Assembly: GCA_034008185.1 (NCBI GenBank)
Contig: CM067083.1
Coordinates: 121,721,337 to 121,785,336 of the forward strand
Source: Gorsachius magnificus
Lineage: Eukaryota > Chordata > Aves > Pelecaniformes > Ardeidae
Direction of reading: 5' to 3'
Length of the DNA stretch: 64,000 nt
This document shows, one piece after another, positions 48,330-60,251 of the stretch (the stretch's first letter is position 1; every line of letters begins with the position of its first letter). The translations under genes and the position numbers were made by a program. Below the pieces are notes generated by a model. It worked only from the letters and a program-made list of their open reading frames with translations, was not told where the DNA came from and did not search any database.

Positions 48330-48645
48330 TTATCCTGGTGAATCTCAAGAAGCTTCTTGTCAGTTCCTAAATATTCACTGTTCAAGCCTTGACATTTACA
48401 CTCTTCAAATATTTGCATACCGTTATTATGCTTCTGTTAACTATCTATGAGCAAAGCTACATTTATTCTACCCTTGTACTCATTCCTAATAATTCAAGCC
48501 TTCTCAGCTTTGATCTTTTTGTTCTTCTTCCCAGCCCAGAGTAATTTTTGCATATTGTCAGCACCTTTTTATTTTGAAGATGCCAAGAAAAAAAATCTTA
48601 TCCCAAGCGGAGTTACCAGAACTGATCTAGAGGTACTTACCTTCC
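48330..48645 (-). mobile_element. Ancient CR1/L3-like RT relic
   Basis: Read on plus as the complement of old CR1/L3 ORF2: tttgcataccgttattatgc, cttctcagctttgatctttt, gttcttcttcc and a gccaagaa...ggagttaccagaactga block. This follows the order of the antisense of the YK...LR, LFSL...RL...ER and FW...V segments of the RT C-terminus. Divergence is high and no 3' tail is visible, so the identification rests on the block order. Confidence 0.5.
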
Positions 48646-49945
48646 TGAACTGTGATATAACATGCTCCTGAATGCAAACTTTAGGATTGGATCAGATTTC
48701 CTTATCTTTCTCAGCCTTCCAGCCCAGTACTACTCTGGTTTGCAAAAGAGAGAGCTTCTGCTCAGGGCAGCTGAAGTAAGACAAGGTTGCTTAGAGCTAA
48801 GCCTACATGCACGAATCCTGAGCCCCTCATCACTCAGCTGCTTTTCCTACTTGTTGGGCTACTCTCCATGTAGATGGCAGCTCTGTGAATTCCGAAAATG
48901 TGAAGATTCTTCACTAAACAAAAAAGAGTGCAAGAGAAAAAAAGCGCAGGCTGCTTATGGAAGAAATGATTCATTTAGTCTGGTGGTGTTAGCAGAAATG
49001 CCCTTCATGTTAAGACATTAGCTAAAACTAGGAAATGAAAGTCATGTCAATGCCTCATTCTTCTTCTCTACAGTATCCCTTGGACATTAACAGGACACCT
49101 TACCTCTTTACAGCTGTGTCTATGACATTTGAGGGTTCCTATATGGCTATGCTGCAGTCATGACATTTCTAATTAGAATAATAGAAAATTAACTAAATGC
49201 AACATTATTTCCAAGAGTATCAACATTTTTATTTCGCGATGAATATTCCTTTCAGCTATCTGCCCAACCACTTTGTAGTCTGCTCTATCCAGGCCTACAT
49301 CATCAACTAAGACATTAGTGTAACTGCATGTGTGCTATTCTGTATGCAAAAGATATCTATGAGTATTAACTAAATTTGCAAGAGGAATTAGGATCAGTAA
49401 TAAATGCTTTAGCAAAGAGGCTTTTGGGAATAAAAAATGTATCTTCAGGCAAAATTCTCATAAACTAGACATCATCTTTGATTTACAGTTTATAGTATTT
49501 TCTTCCCTGCGTCCAATATTCCCAGCTTCAGGGCTCCTGTTCTGTTTGTTGTGATTGACTGTATAGGGTAGGAGGGCAGTTCTGTAGGCTAAAGTTAAGT
49601 CAATGCAATCATGAACTTAGGAAAATAAAGAACCTGTTCAACTTCAGTTTATACAAACCAGGTCACTCAGACTGAAATCCCTTGGATTCACTCACTGGTA
49701 AGGACCCTTCAGTTCTCAATACACAAATATTGTGCTAACTATAACCAATTCAGTGTCAGAATCAAGTCATTTGGTTGAAAGAGGAAAATGTGGTTGTGTA
49801 CACAGGGTGTAGGAGGAAAAGATGAATGTTTCTGGGATGCTCCCTTCCTGTTCCACATAAAAATAGCAGTCTGGCTCGGGCTCAATGGCAATTTTACCTT
49901 AGTAACAATTTTGAGACCTTTCCTGAAGTCCTTGCCCATCTCTAC
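48646..49945. other. Unique non-coding stretch
   Basis: No gene recognised. The frame at 48662-49021 (119 codons) has no domain; its start lies just past the old CR1 relic. Confidence 0.5.
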
Positions 49946-50475
49946 ATTCATAGATTCATAGTGTATGATGCCAGAAGCGACCATTATAATTCTCTTGTCT
50001 GGCCTCCTGCATAGTAAGTTGATTATTATGATCTCCTCTACCCTTAAAGTCTTTAGATCACATTGTCCCATACCTTGGCTATTGAAGAATTATCCCCAAC
50101 AGGATTTTTTCCTTTTTCATTTTTTCATTTTTAAATGATCCTATTGATGGATCTTCCACTAGTGACAGGCTGTTTAAAAGTTACTTTAGGACTCTTTTTT
50201 TTTTCCCTTCTGATAGTCAGCCTATACGTTCCTTTAGTTAATTTAATTCTATTGCTCATGGCAATGTCCACACCCTAAATAATTCTTCATCCTCCTTGGC
50301 ATTTAAACCCTTCAAATGACTGTAGGCAATTTTCCTGTTTCTTTTTAGTCATTTCTTAGCCAAGCTACATGAATATTAGTTTTTCAGCTCTGTCCTCATA
50401 AGTCAGTCCTCCCCAGCCTCTTAATTATGTCTTAGCCTTGCTCTTCACTGGAGAAGCTTCAGTTCTCTTCCTGTG
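49946..50475 (-). mobile_element. Ancient CR1 relic with 3' end
   Basis: Minus-strand old CR1. The tail attcatagattcatag is followed by gatgccagaagcgaccatta, ttctcttgtctggcctcctg, then gatcttccactagtgaca, cttctgatagtcagcctata, aatgactgtaggcaattttc and agctctgtcctcataagtca, ending in tagccttgctcttcactgga. This order matches the older CR1 type that is abundant in turtles and crocodilians (cca-gaagggaccattgtgatcatctagt type). It is highly diverged, consistent with insertion before modern bird radiation. Confidence 0.72.
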
Positions 50476-51368
50476 TTAACCCATCCAGACCAAACAAAGT
50501 GTAGGCAAAATCCCAAACTTGCCAAGCCTGTAAAAACTTCCAGTGACTTGACTAAGTGTTGGATCAGGATTTTTAAGATGCACGGTTCCTTTAGAATGAT
50601 ACAGGGAAACGAGTTAGGAGCTCTGTAGCTGTAACGTTATCCCTGCAAAAACATTTTATTTTCTGTGTCCTTACATAAGCACCTCATGACTATTTTGCAA
50701 ACCACTTTTATCTCAAGTAATTTTGCCTTCTGAGTCTCACTTTCCACAAAATCTTTATGCATGAATTGTTTTTTATCCGGGTACTTTACCTTGAGTTTCT
50801 CAGGTTAATTTTATTTCACCTTTCTTGCCAGTGCATTCTCTGTGTGTCCCTCTGTATTATTTCTCTTCCCCCTAGGGTGACTTATCTATTCCTGGTATGG
50901 CCTCACTAAGGTGGTTTTTCTTGTGGCCCTCAGTTTTTAACAAAGTGTCCTCATTTCAAAGAGCTATTGAGTATATTTTGCAGATGCAGTTATAACATGC
51001 TAGTTACAATAACCTTGTTCCACAGCATTAATGAGAACCTCCAACTTTCGCTTCGTAATATAAGCAAGTGGATCTGACTGGGACAGCCATACACTCCTCC
51101 ATGTTATTCAGAGAGGCTCTAGTTTTTATTAACTTCTTGCTGTGGATTTTCATTACATGTTCAGTCCATGCAATAGGGTATTAGTCAAGCCAGTGTAAAT
51201 TAATGTGTTGAACTAGATGTTGAGTCTAACACTTTGCAATTACTTATACTACACTGATATATAAAATATGTTATGATCACATCAATATCGTTCTGTACCT
51301 TGCCATCCACATGTGGTGTACATATACCTGCATATAAAAATATATTATTTCCATCTTAGGAAATATAC

Positions 51369-51400
51369 GTGTGTGTGTGTGTCTCTGTGTGTGTGTGTGT
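51369..51400. repeat. (GT)n microsatellite
   Basis: Two GT runs split by a CTC interruption. Likely length-variable. Confidence 0.93.
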
Positions 51401-53033
51401 AACGTGAAGCAGCTCTCCGTGTTTGGGTACATACACACAGAGTAGGACAATAAGTACAACTGTAAACCAGCCAGTTGCCTAGAGAAAGTGTATAAAGAAT
51501 TTCAACTTTAGTCATTCAATGCAAAAAGGAGACTAAAAATCAAGTTGGCAAGTTCAAAACCAATCAAAGGTGTATAACCAGATCATGGAATTTATCTCTA
51601 AAAGAACTCTTAAAGCTAAAAACTTAACTGATTTAGAAAGGTACAGGTAGTTGCTGGATATAACACTGAGTATTCAAAGGTAAAATACTGGTTGTGAACA
51701 GGCTTTTATAAGGCTAGAAAATTATATCAGTCAGGGCTTAAACACTATGTCTGTAAAAATGAGGATATGGGAGGGAGGCATGACTGTCATGGCCAACTCA
51801 TCATGGACGACTCGATTTAATTGCCTAAAAGTTTATAGATACTGTCATTTGAAATTCCCTGGGGTATCTAAGAAATTCTTATGGGACCAGTAAATATGGG
51901 ATTAATGGAAACCCTATGCTCCTCTAGAGTGACATAGCTCCTGCAATTGTAGGAATATATTTGATGTACTGGAATATGCATCCCCAATGTAACGTTTGTT
52001 ATTACACCACTGTAAGAAAAGATATTACCACCTCTGTCCCTTTGTATTTGTTTCTTCAGACTGGTTTCCTTAGAAAACAAAGCTCCTGTGAAACCTCTAC
52101 TGATGTGTATTAAAATTCAAACTTTATCTAGGTACCTACCTGCCTGTCTGTGCATTTCCTAATTACCCTTGCAAGTTAGAAATCTGTAAAACCAGACTTG
52201 ACTGCCGCTGCTCACCACTTTTCTTTTCAGATAAGGAGGAACTGTTGTACAGAATTAGCTACTTTGTCCAAAATCGGAGAGGAAGCCTGTGCTCGAGCTC
52301 GAAACAGCTTGCAGATCAAAAACGATTTTCTCTCCCTGTGTGGACGGAGAGAAATTAAGTTAGATGGAAGAAAAACTATGGTACTTCAGTAAAGTTAAGT
52401 TGAAATCAAACTTTAACCCTTGCTGCTTTTGGCTATTGAGACTGATTCTAAATATCACTAGGCAAGGACCATTTGCTAGGCCAAGGCATAGCTGCATTTC
52501 TTTGTGTTTTGATGAGCATATGCCGAGAGTTGAGAGAATTGTAGGATGAAAAGCAGTCTAACACTGTTGTACATGCAAGGTGGATATTACCAATTATGAC
52601 AGCACATAAAGCTTCTTAAATAATCTTTGGTACTGTCTGTGCTTTGACACGCTCCAGACAGTTGTCTGGCACTGAGGCCAACTGGCAGGGAAAACTCTTC
52701 ACCCACAATATTTAATCCTGTGAACCTCTGAAACAGGGTGACCCCAACCAGAATTCCCATGGAAAGGGTCCATGACTGGTTCCACCTCCTGAGCCAGGCC
52801 CAGAAATTTTGGGGAACAGTTCTAGATGGCCAGGAACCACTTTAAAGATTTAACAGTGGAGAAAACTGAGTTATAGTACCTGATTAAGTGTTTAATTTAC
52901 CAGTGTAGTTCTAGTCTTCTGGGTCTGGTCAGATGTTTGGTTGTTTTTTTCCTAAACAGTAATCTTATTCATAACACAAATTTTCATTATGTATTTTTAA
53001 TGGAATTATAACGGTCAAAAATTCCCATTTTGT

Positions 53034-53049
53034 AAAAAAAAAAAAAAAA
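53034..53049. repeat. A16 homopolymer
   Basis: Run of 16 A in AT-rich unique DNA. Confidence 0.85.
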
Positions 53050-54099
53050 GACAGAAGAAAGAAAATAATGTTGAAAGTGTCAAAATATGCTATTTTAGCA
53101 TTACTGGATCAAAAATGTGTATTTCATCATTCTAAAATAGTTTTCATTTAAAAATAGGCTTTATTTCACATAAAATACCAGACATTAATTTAAATATGAA
53201 ATAGTTTGCATTTGTAAAAATCTGGTTGTTTTGATTGGCTGCTGGCCTGATTTTTCTGTTGAGTTTTGTGAAAAAAACAGCGCTGGATTGTCCTATAAGG
53301 AGACAAGAGCCCCTCCTCTCAGAAATCGTGTCTCCTAATTGCTTTTAGGACTCCTTCACTCATTAAAAAAATACCCCTGAAAGGGAATGAAATATGATCA
53401 TTCTCAGTTTAAATGAAGGAGGAAATTAAGAACAAAGATTTGAAGGTGGGATTTTCAGAAGCACCTACATGACCAGGGAGCAGAAGTCTCATGTAAAGTC
53501 ATGTTGGTTTATCTATCAAAGTGTCTTGCCCAAAGTTACTCGACAGACCAGTGAAATATTAGGAGGACCCCTGTGTACATGCAGCTTTATATTTTCTTTA
53601 ATCTATCATTTGTCTGACCTACTGTGTCCTAATGTTCCTCTACAGCAGCTTTGTTCTTATTCAGGGAAATTCAAGTTTATTTAATATTTCTGCATAATCT
53701 GGTTGCCATCCACTGCAAACACATCACAGGCCACAGACTCCATACACCTGACCTGGCATTTAATCCAGCCCACAGATTCTTAGTGCAATCCATAAAGGAC
53801 ATTTGGCATTGCTCTGCCTTGCCAAATCCACCTCAGGGTTAAGCTTCATATGTTCTCTTTTGCATCAGTTCCTTTAAAGATGGTACTTTCTTTAATGAGC
53901 TGTCAGAGTTAAGCATTTCTCTGCAGTTAAATGGGACTACAGTTTCCTTGAATTTATTCGTGCTAATAATTACTGAACAGCTAGAGACACCACAACACTG
54001 TCCCCATCTGCACGCTGTGAGTTAATGAAAGCTAAGGTGCATGGGAAGCTCAGGGTATCGGAGCCATCAGGTCATCTTTAACGTGACCATTTAATGCAG

Positions 54100-54280
54100 A
54101 ACGCATAAAAGTGAGGATTTGTCATACCAGATTGAACCGATGACCCCTCTAGTACCGCTGGCGACATTCTGTTTCTGATCTTTAGGTAAAAGACAAGGAA
54201 AGCCATAAAGATGTCCTACATGTTGACTACCCATATTAAGTTAGCCTTTCTTTCATCCTTGCCCAAGGAAAGGATACAAA
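54100..54280 (-). repeat. Ancient amniote repeat, CR1-like 3' region
   Basis: cataaaagtgaggatttgtc, ataccagattgaaccgatga, cccctctagtaccgct and cattctgtttctgatcttta follow the order of a dispersed repeat common in reptiles (cataagaa-ggcc-atac-gggtcagacc-aatggtcc-atctag type). The copy is heavily diverged. Strand is given on the assumption that it is the 3' end of an old CR1. Confidence 0.5.
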
Positions 54281-56222
54281 GAGACTTTTCCTTGTATTCT
54301 TCTATTGTTACTTTTATTATCTCAGAGAGGGCTAGACACTATTTTCAGAGCTTTGAAGAAAATTTTGATGCCTGTTCGTGAACCAAGGTTCCTGCTTCCG
54401 CCACCTTATTTCAGCTATGCAAAATGCTAAGCATTCACTTGTTTTTGAAGCAGGTTAGGTTTTTTTTCAAGTGTGTACCACATAGAGTTTTTGGATTCCT
54501 TCAAACCAGAAATTCAGACCAAAAAGCAGGCTCTTAAGAAGGTGTAACTTCATCGTCCTGAATACTTTGCATACCTAAGGGTTTGGTCTGAAAAGTGCAA
54601 AGACATGGAACTGAGAAATAAGAATTGAAAAGACGTTACAGAAAGAAATACACATATTTTAAGTTGGCCTGATGCTATTCTACTCTGGTCTAAAAAATTT
54701 CTGACTCCTCTGCTAAATTTAAAAAAAAAAAAAAAAAAAGTGTTTTTCTGGACAGGTATTATATTTAGGAACATCTCAATCCAGAACTAGATTCAGCAGT
54801 TTGGGGGTTGATCAACATTCCAGTCCAGTCCATACCAAATCCCAGAAAACAACATATTGCTAATGACAAGATGTATTAGTCAATCATTCGAATTGCGAAA
54901 ACATAGCACCTGAAAGTGCTTTCACTTAGTGAAAAAAGGGCAAATATTCTATTTTAAAACAAATAAAAATACTTTCAGTCATAATTTTATGAGTTTCTAT
55001 TTTATTTTTGTTCTTTCAATAGCCTAACCTTAAAATTCAATTCTCTATGTGTTGTCTTACAGTCTTCTTGAAATGTCAGTCCTCAAGCACACAGCCAGAT
55101 CTATCTTGCACAACTGAAAGTCTTTACTTTGCTCTCAACAAAGGTAAGAGCAGAACTCAGAGATACCAATATCATTAGACAAAAAAAAAACCCCAAACAA
55201 ACCCAAATTATGCAATGGAGCTAACAAAGATTGATTTGTTTAGAAGGTCATCCTGCTTGTTTTTCTCTTAACAAAAGCACTAACATCTCTTCTCTACCCT
55301 GTTGCTGGTTCTGATGAATCTTGTAGAAACCTAGCTACCACTATGTCTTTGCTCGTGAATAAAACCACCTGGGAATGGTTCTCTGTTGCACTGGCACCAT
55401 GCAGATCATGCTGATGCAGATAAATTATCTTACTCCAACAAAAAACACTCCCTACCCCTCTAAGCTATGCCCAGGAATTCTGTGACTAGTGATGGGTATC
55501 CCAGCTCCACACAAAGGGCCAATGCTGGTCAATGCCATGTCCTTGTCAGAGGATCAAAAGGTTTAAAGTAGAAGAGGAAGGACTTACAGACAGATGGATG
55601 AAGAGACAATGCAATTACTTTAGCTTTGTTTTCTTAGGAAGCCAGAGCAGTAACTACTTTTTCTAAGTTAACCAAAGAGAATACACTTATAAAAAAGTCT
55701 AGACTTATATTCTGTTACCAGTAGGGGAAAGAATGGACGCCAGATTATTCACAGCTTTCCTCAAATTTTACCAAAGCATAAGATTTCTGAAAGTTTGAAT
55801 TTAGTGAAAGGTTTGGAAATATAGTAGGAGAAAAGGATGGCCTTACAGTTAGCTCCGGCAATTCACATTCAGAGCTTGGGTTTGAAACACAGCTCTATTA
55901 TTCGTTTTTTCAAGTTCCTAAAGTATCTCTTTTGACTAGGGTCTGGTGAGGCCGGAGTCATAGGGAGCACCCAGGAGAGCTGTAAGATCTGTTAGAACCA
56001 AAAAAACAACCCAAACCACTTTTTCTAAGACTTTATCCCAACTTCTGCATAACCCTGCTGCATTTTTTTTGGCTTCTAAATCAGATTTCTGCCACACAGC
56101 TGCCTTCTTAAGACTGTCTCAAAATGCCTTCATGGTTTTCCTTCCAGTGTGGGATCTCAAGGCTCTACAACAGGGATTTTGTACAAGTCACATCACGTTT
56201 CTCTGTGCTCCAGTTCCCTGTT
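54281..56222. other. Unique non-coding stretch
   Basis: No gene recognised. It holds an A19 run (54721-54739). The minus frame at 54550-54774 is driven by that run. Confidence 0.5.
54721..54739. repeat. A19 homopolymer
   Basis: Run of 19 A directly after a TTT. Confidence 0.88.
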
Positions 56223-56932
56223 CATAGAATCACAGAATGTCAAGGGTTGGAAGGGACCTCGGGAGATCATCCAGTCCAACTCCCCTGCTAAAGCAGCTTC
56301 ATCTAGAGCATATTTCACAGGACATCATCCAGGCAGGCTTTGAATATCTCCAGAGAAGGAGACTCCACTGTCCCCCTGGGCAGCCTGTTCCAGGGCTTGG
56401 TCACCCTCAAAGTAAAGAAGTTTTTCCTCATATTCAACTGAAACCTCTTCTCCTTCAGTTTGTACCCATTGCCACTTGTCCTGTTGCTGGGCACCACTGC
56501 AAAGAGTCTGGCTCTGTCCTCGTGACATCCACCCTTAAGATATTTGTATGTGTTGATGAGGTCCCCTCTCAGTCTTTTCTTCAGGCTAAACAAGCCCAGC
56601 TCTCTCAGCCTTTCCTCATAGGGGAGATGCTGCAGTCCCCTCATCATCTTTGTAGCCCTCCTCTGGACTCTCTCCAGGAGTTCCTCATCTTTCTTGAACA
56701 TGGGAGCCCAGAACTGGACACAGTACTCCAGGTGGGGTCTCACCAGGGCAGAGCAGAGGGGGAGGAGAACCTCCCTCGCCCTGCTGGCCATGCTCCTCTT
56801 AATGTACCCCAGGATGCCATTGGCCTTCTTGGCAACAAGGGCACCCTGCTGGCTCATGGTCAGCTTGTCGTCCACCAGGACTCCCAGGTCCCTCTCAGCA
56901 GAGCTGCTTCCCAGCAGGTTATCCAAATACAA
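56223..56932 (-). mobile_element. CR1 LINE, longest copy in the window
   Basis: About 710 bp, minus orientation. The 3' tail (tcatagaatcacagaatg on plus) is followed by the 3' UTR and roughly the last 205 codons of ORF2. It is 5'-truncated at about 56932. The open coding part and near-consensus tail indicate a fairly young insertion of the subfamily with the ATTCTGTG tail. Confidence 0.96.
56315..56932 (-). pseudogene. CR1 ORF2 RT C-terminal remnant, 205 codons open
   Basis: Uninterrupted frame with the C-terminal RT and thumb-like region of CR1 ORF2: [15 protein letters not shown] (residues 13-27), [15 protein letters not shown] (37-51), [15 protein letters not shown] (63-77), [14 protein letters not shown] (84-97), [13 protein letters not shown] (108-120), [20 protein letters not shown] (154-173) and [20 protein letters not shown] (184-203). 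The endonuclease and the catalytic FADD-type RT motif lie upstream of the truncation and are absent, so it is not functional. The plus-strand frame 56237-56953 is its antisense shadow. Confidence 0.92.
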
Positions 56933-59473
56933 GCTTTTAATTGTTCATTGTAACTTTCTTTCCCCAAAAGGTGGAGAAAAAAAGAATCCCTTAAAGTTGC
57001 TTTTCAATAGGCAACAAATTTCATAAAATATTCTGATAATACCTTCCATGAGGATTTCAATAAGTTTGCTACTACAAGTCAGCATTTTAAGAAGAAGGTA
57101 GCTTTTGATATCAGGGCTTGTTTATATTTCAAGAAAAAAGAGAACCAGCTCTAATCATACTTTATCTGCTTTTCCTTTTTAAGCTGCTGTCTTTTGGGTA
57201 GAGAGATCATTTTTACAAAGAGTTTTTACAGTGGACCCGCCAGGCATTATTAGAATCAAACTGATGATATTCCTCCTTAGGGCTAAAGAAATGGAGATAA
57301 GAGAAGTAAATACAATATTCAAGGTAATTTTTAATAAAACAGAAAGTAGGAAAAAAAAAAGTCTGTGCTTTCTTCGAATTTAGATGATTCCCTTGATCCT
57401 GAGAAAAAATGCAACAATTTGCCAACCAAACTAATTTTCCAAAGCAGAGAGGATAGGAGCAGTAGTTTTATCATAGGATATGTTTTCAAGTTTAACCACA
57501 GAGAAATAACCGTTTCCTTCTCATGCAAAAGTTGATATGAAAAGAGGGTAGATAATATGAATAATTACGGCTGGTGCAAGAATTTATTTTGAAACTGCTT
57601 CAGAGTGAAGATTAGCTTTTTTAGTAGGTAAGCATTTTCCCCAGAAGTGTTTACTTTATTCAGGGAAGTGGATCGAATGATGAAAAGTATTCTTATTTTA
57701 TTATATGTAAAAATACAGGTATTTTATTTTTGCCCAAAGTTGGAACTATATACATATACCAGAATATACATGTATCTATTAAGTTCTCAAAAAAATCGAC
57801 TAACACAAAAGTTATAATTATTCTGTCTTCTCAATTGCTTTAGTCCATAGATATATTCCAGTTCCTGACTTTGCTGGTTACTGACCAAGATGTAGGCCAA
57901 ATCTTTGCCTACATATTCAGAAGGCTAAATAAAATCATGAGTCTTCAACCCCTCTAAAACTAATTGGGAGAAATAAAAATTCTAATGGTTCCAGGAATGG
58001 ATATGGATCAGTTAGCTGAGCTTTTTCATTTTCAAATTATTTATTCTTTTCAGTCTTTCCTTTTACCAGGAATTACTTTAAAAGTCAAAACTGAAAATCT
58101 ATGCTGACTCAACCCCTACTTTTTTTAAAAAAAACCCTGATGTCTGAGTGGGCTATTTTTGTACTTCCTGACATCTCCAATTTCTTTTCCTTTTTCTTTA
58201 ATATGAAACAAGCTAATATAAATTGTTTCCTGAGAAAACCTGTGGGTTCAATAAACTGGCATTTTCCAGCCAAACTCTTCCAAATATGTTGTTGAAGAAT
58301 TTCAAAACCTTTCTCTTTTTTTCATTGCCCTGCTACGCTAATGTCTTCCTCACTTGTAATCACGACATAGGGTCAGTGCTCAGCTTTTCTCAGCATAGAC
58401 ACAAAGCCCATGGGAACGTGCACATGTTCGAGTTCTTGCAGCCTTTTAAGCTGCAAGTGGCACCATTAACCCCACTAAGACCATTCACAGGCATGTGCCA
58501 CGGTGCCCACTGTCTCTGGCCTCTGTTCCCAGCACTATTCTTGCTGACATAACTGAAAAATTTTGCTGATGACCTCAATGGGAGCCAACACCTAATGTGA
58601 CTTCTTCTCCCCTAAAGTTTGTGATGTGCATGCCAGGCAAATAGCCTGAGCTCACTGCTTTGCTTACTTTAATATTTCACTGTGAGAATGAGAACTACCT
58701 CCTGAGGGCCGTTCAGCCTGCTCCCTTATATATCTGTCTCCTCTGTGACTATAGAGGACAACTAACTTGGATTGGATTTTTCACTTCTGTCTAGCTAACG
58801 CTGAAAGGATTAATCCTTCGTTATACTTCTTTATTCTGGTTTGAGTCTGAACTCAAGCTTGGAGACGCCAACGGAGCTCTTCCACTGACACCCACAGGCT
58901 TTGCCTTGCATCTTCCACCACTGTCACTGTGAAAACAAAAGATCAATACTTAAACCCCTTCTTTATTTGCCACTCTTGCTTTAGATGCAGCTTGCCCTAT
59001 GTAAGAAGAGGAAATGCCAAAAGTGTCACACTAAATGTAATTACCATGGTCTGGTAAATGGTTGGGGCTTGAGCTTTTTTGTTTGTTTGTTTTCTTCTTT
59101 GACGAGCAGCGCACAGCTTTCACATCTACTTCTCCAGCGACAGGCGTACGTATTGAAAAAAAAAAAACAACCATGAATGAGAAGATCCTGTAAAAAGAGA
59201 TGATCTGACAATAAAGCAGAAGTTAAGTGACACCGAACTCTCCCCGTCTCACACACACATGCACACACGGAGTCCCATCTGCTTGGTCCCGATAACTCAT
59301 TTGCACGGGGCACGACGAATGGCTTGGTTTTGAGCAGTCAGAATCAGCTGCAGCACACGTGCCTCTTGCTCTCTAATTCTTTATTGTTATTCCATGAACT
59401 CCAGTGGCCCCAAGCAGCAGGAGACAGGGACACATGTAACAGCTCTCACCCTCTGGCCCAGATACCAACCCCC

Positions 59474-59489
59474 TTTTTTTTTTTTTTTT
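59474..59489. repeat. T16 homopolymer
   Basis: Run of 16 T, about 180 bp before an A15 run, so the two can pair as inverted homopolymers. Confidence 0.85.
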
Positions 59490-59671
59490 GTTAGGCTACA
59501 AACACTTCCCAGGACTCTCATTCACTACAGCAGAGCTGTTCTGAGCATTCGACCGACACTCGCATGGAGCTTGTTTTCTGTCCCTTTTAGCAATGCCCCT
59601 GCTCAGGAGGATAAAACATTCACAGGCCAGCCAGGCTTTCAATGAATAAACCTTTAGCAAATCTCCACCAG

Positions 59672-59686
59672 AAAAAAAAAAAAAAA
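59672..59686. repeat. A15 homopolymer
   Basis: Run of 15 A, opposite in strand sense to the T16 run at 59474. Confidence 0.85.
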
Positions 59687-59797
59687 GAGCCTAGCCAATC
59701 CGTCTTTGTATCAGAGATGCAGCAATAGGAAGCCAAGCAGGCATTTTTTCCCAAGTAACAAGGAGGTACTGCCCACACTTGGCTTATCTGTGTGGTG

Positions 59798-59805
59798 ATT
59801 TGCAT
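59798..59805 (+). promoter_or_regulatory. Octamer (ATTTGCAT) motif
   Basis: Exact POU-factor octamer ATTTGCAT (complement of ATGCAAAT), directly followed by ATGTAA. The octamer is an established binding site for OCT/POU factors. A single site occurs often by chance, so function is speculative. Confidence 0.2.
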
Positions 59806-60179
59806 ATGTAACTCTCCATGAAGAAGAGGTATCCGCTCTCTTTGACCTTAGTAAATCAAAAGCAGACAGGTCACAACTTTAACTTATTTCTTCGGATACC
59901 AATCCGCCAACATACAGAATTGTATAAAACACATGCATAATACATAATAGAGATCTGGTGCAGACCATCTGACTTGTTTTAACCCCCCTGGTTCTGTATT
60001 TTAATGGTACTGAATTTAGACCTGTCATTTCGGTTTCTTTTCGTGTCTGTTGAATATATTTGGCCAGTTTGTTCTCTGCATTTCCAATGAGGTTGGTAAG
60101 TAACTCAGTGTTTACACAGATGTTTTACAGAGTAGAGTCTGTTGTTAATATTTAAATTGCATATGTGTGTCTGCTGCAG

Positions 60180-60251
60180 TGTGTATATATTTATATCTAG
60201 ATAGGTAGAGGTATATAGAGGTATATAGATGTGTGTATAACTATATACACA
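60180..60251. repeat. TA/GT-rich low-complexity tract with hairpin
   Basis: Repeated gtatata, aggtatatag and tagata words. It ends with tgtgtata-acta-tatacaca (60232-60251), an 8-bp perfect inverted repeat with a 4-nt loop. Confidence 0.75.

Larger units (their letters stand above)
50476..54099. other. Unique non-coding stretch
   Basis: No gene recognised. It contains a TG microsatellite (51369-51400) and an A16 run (53034-53049). Parts of 50640-51120 have the T/C-rich antisense look of old LINE sequence, but I could not match them. Confidence 0.5.

Noticed and set aside
56237..56953. 238-codon plus-strand frame
   Set aside because: It is the antisense of the CR1 ORF2 remnant on the minus strand; its length is a by-product of CR1 codon content.
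60180..60251. CRISPR-like repeated words (aggtatatag)
   Set aside because: Units are short, adjacent and AT-rich without spacers; this is a low-complexity tract in a eukaryote.
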